NCBI GenBank assembly: GCA_001051155.2
Contig: JYIP02000005.1
Span: 2,666,001-2,730,000 of the forward strand
Direction: 5' to 3'
Length of the DNA stretch: 64,000 bases
Source: Chrysoporthe austroafricana
Lineage: Eukaryota; Ascomycota; Sordariomycetes; Diaporthales; Cryphonectriaceae
Below the pieces are notes generated by a model. It was not told the DNA's origin. It made no database searches and saw nothing but the letters and a program-made list of their open reading frames with translations. Below are positions 57,755-64,000 of the stretch, piece after piece (position 1 is the stretch's first letter; the number at the start of each line of letters is the position of its first letter). A program made the translations under genes and the position numbers.

Positions 57755-60481
57755 CTTTTGGTTTAGTAAGAGGATTTCCGAAAGCGTTGTGGTGCGTGAC
57801 TGCGATGGGCGCAAACAAGTCAGTATAAATCGCATTTTCTTGATGTGTAGGTGAGGATGACTGGGGTGAGCGTTTTGGTGGTGTTGATGCGCCGGCTGGA
57901 GAAGGTGTTGATGCTGGCGCACCACGATGCTGAGGTCACGATGCAAGCCCAAAAACGCAGCTTCTTGATCCGGGATGATGAGGGAAAGTGGTCTGAATAA
58001 GAAATTCGGACCTGGCGGGTGTGCTGCGAATGTTGCGAAATGTGCAGCGAAAATCGAAAGGGAGTGACTTGTGATTTGGTGATGAAATCGCAGGCAAAAG
58101 ATGTACTCACTGTGGTTGAGACTGCGCGTATGTGTCTGCGGTGAGGTTTGGGAGAGGTAGAAAGGAGAGGAGTGCAGGAAATTGTATGGGCACGCAACAG
58201 AGGGGAAGGGCTTTTACCTTGTCTGCGGTTCCTTGGGCTGATCTGAGGGGAGAAGGCAGGCACGCACGCAGGCAAGGCACGCAGGTAAGGGTAGGCAGGG
58301 TAGGCGGGGGGGCACTGTCACTCTACCAGACTGCTAGGGCAGGGTTCCGTGGGGAAGGAAGGCCGCAGCTGGCCACTCACATTGCACTGTGGCCCAAGTT
58401 CACTGTCGCTCTAGCAGGCCCAGGCACTGTTAGAGGGAAAGTGCCAATCCCCCAAGCAGCCGGCCAAGCTCACGCGTCGGGGTCCGTCTGCCTCGCTCCC
58501 TCATACAACCGCGGCCCATGGGCAGGTAACACAACAAACCTGTGCATCGTCCCGGCTCCTGCCACACCACACTCCTCCTCGCCCTCTCACCATCACCCTC
58601 ACCTTCGCCCTATCTCTCCTCGTGCCTACGCTTTGCGGCCGTCCCCAGACCGTTGGTGCTGTTGAGTCATGTACGTACCGGGCTTCTTCTCGACTTGTGT
58701 CACTCCCATCTCCCCGTTCAGGTGGAATATGGGGTCCAAGGGAAGGCCAGGGGAGGGAGGGCATGTGGGCATGGAGCTGGTGTGCGCCAGGGTTTGGTGG
58801 TGGGCATTCGTCCCGGCTGTGCTCAAGCGCTCCCAAAAAATACCGGCGTACGCAACCACTCGCAGTGGGATGTGGTATGGATGACATCCAAACTCCATCC
58901 CTTACCACCCTCGCCTGGCAGCATGTCCCTCTGCTACGACGCCCCGTAAAGATGCACCGATGGCGGCAGTTGCATCTTCGACATGAGCATATGCATTCGT
59001 GATCCGTCTGTATGACCGTCCTCCTCCCATGCACCACGTCCACTCCCGGCATTTTCTGTGGGCGGTCGACTGGTATGGGCCAGCTGTGCTGCTGTGTTGC
59101 CAGGGGCACAGCCCAGGTATCCGGGCATCGCCTGTTAACGCCCCGGGTAATAAACAACGCAGGCGCTATCTAAGTGGTCTCGCTAGGGCTGCTCAGACAT
59201 GCGCCAAGGGACACGGCATACACCGTGCCTACGAGTTGACTCAATAGCGGGAGTCTCAATGAGGCAAGGGCTCGCAGGTCGCTGTTCCGGAGGACGATGA
59301 CTAGCCGCTGGTCGATGATGTCTTCTTCTCAGGCCTACGCAAGCTCACACCCAACCCTCACGGTCTCGTCTAGCAGGCACACAACAAACAAGCACGGACG
59401 AGATGGCCGCCTGAAGTGGTCAGCCCGGATCTGTGGACAGCTGCGTACCTGTTACGGTATTTATAACAAGCTCAGCCTCGGTACGGTAAGTCCTACAGCA
59501 GATGCAGCACACCATCTATGAATAGAGTCCAGTTTCATGCTCACCAGTGTGAGCACTGTTCCCGGCGGGTATACGGGTTAGATTACTTAGTCGGTTTCTG
59601 GCCTGGGTGTGGCTGGACGCTGACTGCCGTCCACCACCCAAAATGATCCGACTTCGTTTCAGGCATGTATTTTTCATGCGAATGTCATATGTACCGGTAC
59701 ATGCGCGAAATGCTGATCTGGCGAGCCCGCCGCAGCTACAAAACCAGGACTTCCCCACCCTACATCCTTTCCCTCCGTTTCACGCGTCGCCATCCAAACT
59801 TCGCGGCCGTAGCAAGTCGAATAACTGGAGCAACCAACATCGTACGTTGATGGCTCTTACGAGGTGCAACACTCACTCAGGTAGCGCAGACACAATACCG
59901 CCAGAATTGACGCGACCAGCACAGGCGTAGGGATCGGGTACTCGTGAGGCTGGACGATGCGAAGTCTCTTATAGAAGCACGTCCCACAAGGGGTCAGCCC
60001 ATGGGAGACTGTTCTTTGGTAGCTTGGAGGTCATCTCATTGCCAATAGGGGCCTACATATCGCACCTTCCGGAGGCCTGATCGCTGTCTGCCGCATTGTC
60101 AGGCATATGCTGCTTGTAGGACGGGCCAGCGCGTAGAGGGAGCTCTCATTGACCATCGTGATTCCTGCTGTGGCGATCTGTCGCCCTCAGCGCCGTCGAG
60201 ATCGCGCTTCTCCGCCTGAATCAGCAGGATCTCCCTGCTCGCACCTCAGCACTGCGAGTTGCTGCAAGTCATCATCCCACTGCAACGCGGCGCGCAGGCC
60301 CAGCACGGGCTTCTTTCTATAGTGCCAATCACACTGTGCCGCTTGCTTCACGTGCGTCCCCCTGCAGCTGGATTGCTTTCGTCAGCCCATGTCGTAATCA
60401 ATACTGTGCGTGACTAAGATGTTGTCGCGGTAGGACCCTGCCCGTCAGGCACCACCGGCAGCTTCGGGTCGCATCACCAAT

Positions 60482-60847
60482 TCAGCTTGTTATGGCTTCC
60501 CAGCGGCTGCGCATTCGAGGGAATACTTGTTGCGAGACATTACAAGTTGAGATCGATATCACGGTCTTAGATTTGCGCAGCAAAAAAATGCCAGCAATTC
60601 TCGCAGACCAACCACTGGCTTTTGGATGGCACATTACTACTTCAGGATGGCTATAGGATCGGAGCACTGCATTCCTTATCCACTCGTAGGAGTTTAGACT
60701 ATCGTAGACCACATCCTTCCCCAGCATCAAACGGGACAGCTCGTGGATACCATTCTCCGCTGTGTATACCTGATCCGTGCGGTCTGCTAGTGCCACAGTT
60801 TCAAGCATCATGATGATCCTAGAAGCTAGGCAGTAGTCCAGAAGCTC
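60482..60847 (-). CDS. Possible small orphan gene or exon
   Basis: A minus-strand frame of about 120 residues. It opens at a non-ATG codon; the first usable methionines are at about residue 14. The composition is more protein-like than in neighbouring random frames, with segments VALADRTDQVYTAENGIHEL, KDVVYDSLNSYEWIRNAVL and SGWSARIAGIFLLRKSK. It has no recognised domain, no signal peptide and no supported splice partner. It could be an exon of an undetected gene, a remnant or chance. Confidence 0.25.
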   Translation of the reverse strand, partial: ELLDYCLASRIIMMLETVALADRTDQVYTAENGIHELSRLMLGKDVVYDSLNSYEWIRNAVLRSYSHPEVVMCHPKASGWSARIAGIFLLRKSKTVISISTCNVSQQVFPRMRSRWEAITS

Positions 60848-61200
60848 CACGGTCTGGGCAGTATGGACTTAACCTGGCTGCGACGGTCTAGGGCAACTAT
60901 GAGAATCAAAGCCGTACACTTAAAGAGCTTGAAGACTCACCTCCATGAACCATGCATCGTTCAAATATGTCCGTCCATGCTGCAGGGGGGGCCGTCTCCC
61001 TGAGGAACCACAGAGAGCCCCAGAGGACCAGTCTGGATTTCCCCCGTGTCCAAAGTGATTGATCTTGTGGGCCAAAGCCAGCTGTGCTAGACTCCGTCCT
61101 GATCATCATGTCGACGGGACTCAAGATTATTCCCTGTACGGCGACCTCTCTGCATGGCGAAGACCCTCGTCTATCAGCCAATCGTTCATCCCAAGTCACC

Positions 61201-62035
61201 TCACTCCGGGTCAAGCACCAAATCTCTCAGCTCAGCATCTGCTACCCAGTCGACGCCACTGCCCGCCACAATCCCCGCCGCGGTGCCCTTGATAACCCTC
61301 CACCTCTGCCTGCTGGCTCTAAGGCGCGCCTCCAGGTTCTCAATTTGCTCCTTCGCGGCAGGGTCGTCCGCGGTGGCGCCGTCGCGATCTCTGTCGGCTT
61401 CCTTTGCGAGACGCAGGACTTCACCAGCGAGTTCGCGATTCTTCCGACACGCGCGCACGGTCTCGTTCTCAACTTCGCTGAGTTGGTCGAGGACCTGGCG
61501 CAGGACGGAGGACTGGACGGCGACGGATTGCGCAGTGCTGTCGCGAGTTCGAATCCAGGGTAGGAGATCTCTAGGAGGGAGTTAGTGGCCGGTGAGATTG
61601 GGATCTGGGGGTCGGGAGTGGAACGGACTCTTCGATGGGTGAGGCGTAGGTGCTGTTATGGATGCCTTTCAGAATCGGATTGGTGATGAGCACGTTGTTC
61701 ACCACCGTGTTGCGGAGATTGTAAAGAGCCATCGCCTCGAGAAGTTGCACTCTAGATTCCTTGACCTCCTGAGAGTCCAGCCCATCCTCAACATCTGCCC
61801 TCCTCTCGCTATTTTTGGCACTTTCATCTGTCGATTGTGAGCGATATATTGAGGTGGACAGATGTGTTGAGCACACACCTGCAAGATAGACTCTAGCTCT
61901 GGTCAAAGCGACCTCCAGTTCTAACTTCTGGGCTTGGTCATAGAGGTCTAATATTTCCTTTTCTTCTGACGAGAAGGGAGGCTCCTCGTCGGTGTCGTTC
62001 TCATGAGGAACATCGTGCATTTGCACATCACCCAT
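61201..62035 (-). CDS. Centromere protein H (CENP-H/Fta3/Mcm16-type) of the inner kinetochore
   Basis: Three exons on the minus strand (62035-61879, 61827-61629, 61570-61201) give 241 residues. The N-terminus is acidic. A long coiled coil starts EKEILDLYDQAQKLELEVAL. The family core is LLEAMALYNLRNTVVNNVLI, TNPILKGIHNSTYASPIEE, then after the second splice DLLPWIRTRDSTAQSV. The C-terminal coiled coil ends with RQRWRVIKGTAAGIVAGSGV and DWVADAELRDLVLDPE. These segments are typical of fungal CENP-H. In the CCAN (Ctf19) network CENP-H pairs with CENP-I/K to link CENP-A chromatin to the outer kinetochore. The second intron has a weak donor (GTCCGT), but only this join gives the family core without a break. 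Divergent from ATG11. Confidence 0.85.
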
Positions 62036-62853
62036 GGTCGCTGGAGTCCTCGGGGTCGACGTCTTGGGAGCGTAAACGCATGAGATGAGTGAGCCGCAAG
62101 CAGACGCGTCGCGAGGTCGATGGACGCACGAAACGGTTCCGAGATGGCCGGGACCGCAACGGCTGAAACCCTCGGCCCGGAGTCGGTACAAGCCACAGCG
62201 GTGACTAAATGTGACAATGCGGTCCGGTCAATTTGATCTCAGTCTCCTGACGCACAAGACGACCGATCCCTCATCTGACTCTTGAGAAATGATGGTGGAT
62301 AGCCTTAGATGAATGAGTTCACCTGACTCCATATGGGACCAGTTCACATGTTGCAAGGGTCTTTGGTGCGCCCCTGGTGTGCTACGGTGACGTTATGTTT
62401 ATTTGCACTGGCAGGTTACGGCAACAAAGAGATGCTGGTGCCGCAGAGAAGGTACGGACGTAGCACTGAATGCCATTCCAGAGCGAGCAAATACCCCTAC
62501 GGCAGGTTATTTCATTTGATCCATGGTAGAAAAGGCTTCCAAGTTGTTGACTGGAATTGACTACCCTTGTCTTGTGAGGTAACCTGACAGGGTCACGAGG
62601 GGCTGGCACTGGCACGGCTGGCTGCTGTATTGATCGTCATCCAGATCCGACTCCAAGACTAACACATGCCGTTGCTCTTCACCTCAACCTAGACCCTAAG
62701 TTCAGCTCACAGAAGCTTTCGGACCCCACCTTTCCTCTTCATCTCTCCTCCGGAAAATGATAGCTTCATTCCAGCATCCGTATCCAGACTGAGACACCAG
62801 ATTGCAACACCGCCCATGCCAGCACTTGACGGCACGAGCGAAGAAGATGGACC
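62036..62853. other. Divergent promoter between the CENP-H gene and ATG11
   Basis: A 0.8 kb shared spacer. The ATG11-proximal part (62,640-62,800) is pyrimidine-rich, as in a start region. No gene is supported. An upstream ATG at 62,816 is treated in the findings. Confidence 0.5.
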
Positions 62854-64000
62854 ATGGCCACAATCCCGAAAACCCAGGTGCTGATAGCCCACAGTGGGCA
62901 GGCCATCGAGATCGACACCTCGCAGTTCTCGACCGTCGATGATTTCAAAGCTGCTGTGTCTCAACAGAGCTCCATTCCGCCACAGTACATCATCGCCCTG
63001 AACCGTCAGGGGAGGCCAGTCAAGCTTCAAAGCCTTCCGGCAGAGGTATGTATTGCTTTGTGTCCCTGTCCTACAAGCCGATGATGTTCATGTCCTCGAA
63101 GACTTATGGCCAAATCTTTTCTATCCCCAAATAATCCAGGCACATATAAGTACTGAACAGGGTTCTAAACAACTAGAATGAAATCTGTGTCTACGATATC
63201 CGAATATCCCAACCAGCCTCTCCAGTTGGCGCTCCCCCTATCAAGGTCGAAATCACTCCTCCGCCGCCATACAACCTATCTGACCCTCCCAACCGCATCA
63301 ACGACACCAAATCGCAGCAGTCATGGCAGGAGCTGTTCAGGACGCGCCAGGCATGGGTCACGCGGGCGGTTGACGACTGCACGCATATGGCTCAGGCCAC
63401 AAGAGACCGATATGGGGAGATTGACGTCATGATGCTCTGCCTTGATGTGGCAGTTGTGAACCTCGAATCCGTTGTCAAGGCCATGGAGTCGAAATATCAG
63501 GAGCTGAAGAAGTGGGCCACCCCAGCGCAGACCGAGTACAATCTGCTTGTCACGAGATGGGAGTCATATCTGGGCTTGGCAAGGAGTATCCCGATATCTG
63601 CTGAGATGGCGATGTTCATGACGGGTCGAAGTGTGAACTCGAAGAACAGACCGTCCCGGCAGCCGACGCTGGAGGACCTCCTGGATCTGGAGACTGTCAA
63701 GAGGACTGGCCGCCAGGCTCCCCAGGCGCTCCGGAAATTCAATCAACGCGTCAGTGAGCTCGATAAGATGGCTACGCGTATGGTCCAGAACTGTGAGGAC
63801 ATCGCCCGGGACTTTGAGCGAGTTGTAGAGCGCTCTTCCATGTCTCACGACGGCGAGGCTGCTCAGCTACTAGAGGACATCGAGGCCATTGCCAAGAAGA
63901 TCGACGCCGACTACCAGACGACCTCGGAATTCAAGAATTCAACGAATGATATTCGCCAGGCATCAAAACTTGCGGCGCATCATACCGAGAGACTCTTGCC
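62854..64000 (+). CDS. ATG11: Autophagy-related protein 11, N-terminal part (3' truncated)
   Basis: Two exons are visible (62854-63045 and 63177 onward, open to the window end), about 338 residues. The N-terminal ubiquitin-like region is QVLIAHSGQAIEIDTSQFST, then IPPQYIIALNRQGRPVKLQ; the splice joins LPAE to NEICVYDIRISQP. A Pro-rich linker and the helical Atg17-like region follow (SWQELFRTRQAWVTRAVDDC, LNLESVV-type helices, KKWATPAQTEYNLLVTRWES). Atg11 is the scaffold for selective autophagy: it binds cargo receptors and activates Atg1 at the vacuolar assembly site. The rest of the protein (usually over 1,000 residues, mostly coiled coil) lies beyond the window. No stop or frameshift is present in the visible part. 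Confidence 0.88.

Larger units (their letters stand above)
57336..61200. other. NHP6 leader and gene-poor spacer, 3.9 kb
   Basis: The first ~900 bases are, on the minus strand, pyrimidine-rich with good splice signals and probably form the NHP6 promoter and spliced 5' UTR. A G-rich imperfect repeat (AGGCA/CGCA/GTAGGC units) occupies about 58,253-58,312. Between 58,500 and 60,480 I see only overlapping short frames. A minus-strand frame at 60,482-60,847 is listed separately. Confidence 0.45.

Noticed and set aside
61545..61560. B-box-like GTTCGAATCC
   Set aside because: It lies inside the CENP-H coding exon with no matching A box or acceptor stem.

Overview
This is a 64 kb stretch of nuclear genome from a filamentous ascomycete (Pezizomycotina). 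The evidence is single-gene transcription units on both strands, many short introns (about 50-105 nt, GT..AG, often GTAAGT/GTATGT donors), fungal-specific families (SLA1, DEP1/Sds3-like, ATG11, HEM25, COA3, fungal NOP12) and small secreted proteins. The class cannot be fixed from the sequence; Dothideomycetes or Sordariomycetes would both fit. I see no operon, CRISPR array, tRNA, rRNA, transposase or viral gene.

Layout. 0-5 kb: the 3' end of a CorA-type metal-ion transporter, a secreted Cys-rich probable GPI protein and a conserved-looking unknown protein. 6-8 kb: CDC55 (PP2A B subunit). 8-13.3 kb: a gene-poor block holding at least one frameshifted gene remnant. 13.3-23.4 kb: a UAA-family nucleotide-sugar transporter, AMP deaminase (AMD1) and the endocytic scaffold SLA1. 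25-33 kb: a Gly-rich secreted protein, a TLC-domain membrane protein, COG8, HEM25 and an Ala-rich unknown protein. 33.4-42.4 kb: a dense core of NOP12, DEP1, COA3 and PTA1. 43-49 kb: a small Cys-rich secreted protein, a Gfo/Idh/MocA oxidoreductase, REX2 and a decayed ankyrin-repeat gene. 49.8-64 kb: PGM2, an unknown 493-aa protein in six exons, NHP6, a CENP-H kinetochore protein and the 5' part of ATG11, which runs off the window.

The genes do not form one pathway. They are mostly housekeeping: signalling, purine metabolism, actin/endocytosis, Golgi tethering, heme, ribosome biogenesis, chromatin, mRNA 3' processing, respiration, glycolytic branch, kinetochore and autophagy. Secreted-protein genes and gene-poor spacers with gene remnants lie between them. 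For most multi-exon genes I rebuilt the splice structure by hand; every listed exon set keeps the reading frame and restores family-typical junctions. Two single N bases sit inside long homopolymers (14,884 and 47,257) and look like assembly joins. I did not find a convincing undescribed multi-gene system. The best leads are the two decayed genes, the unknown 493-aa family, the tiny first coding exons, and introns whose retention would change or extend a C-terminus.
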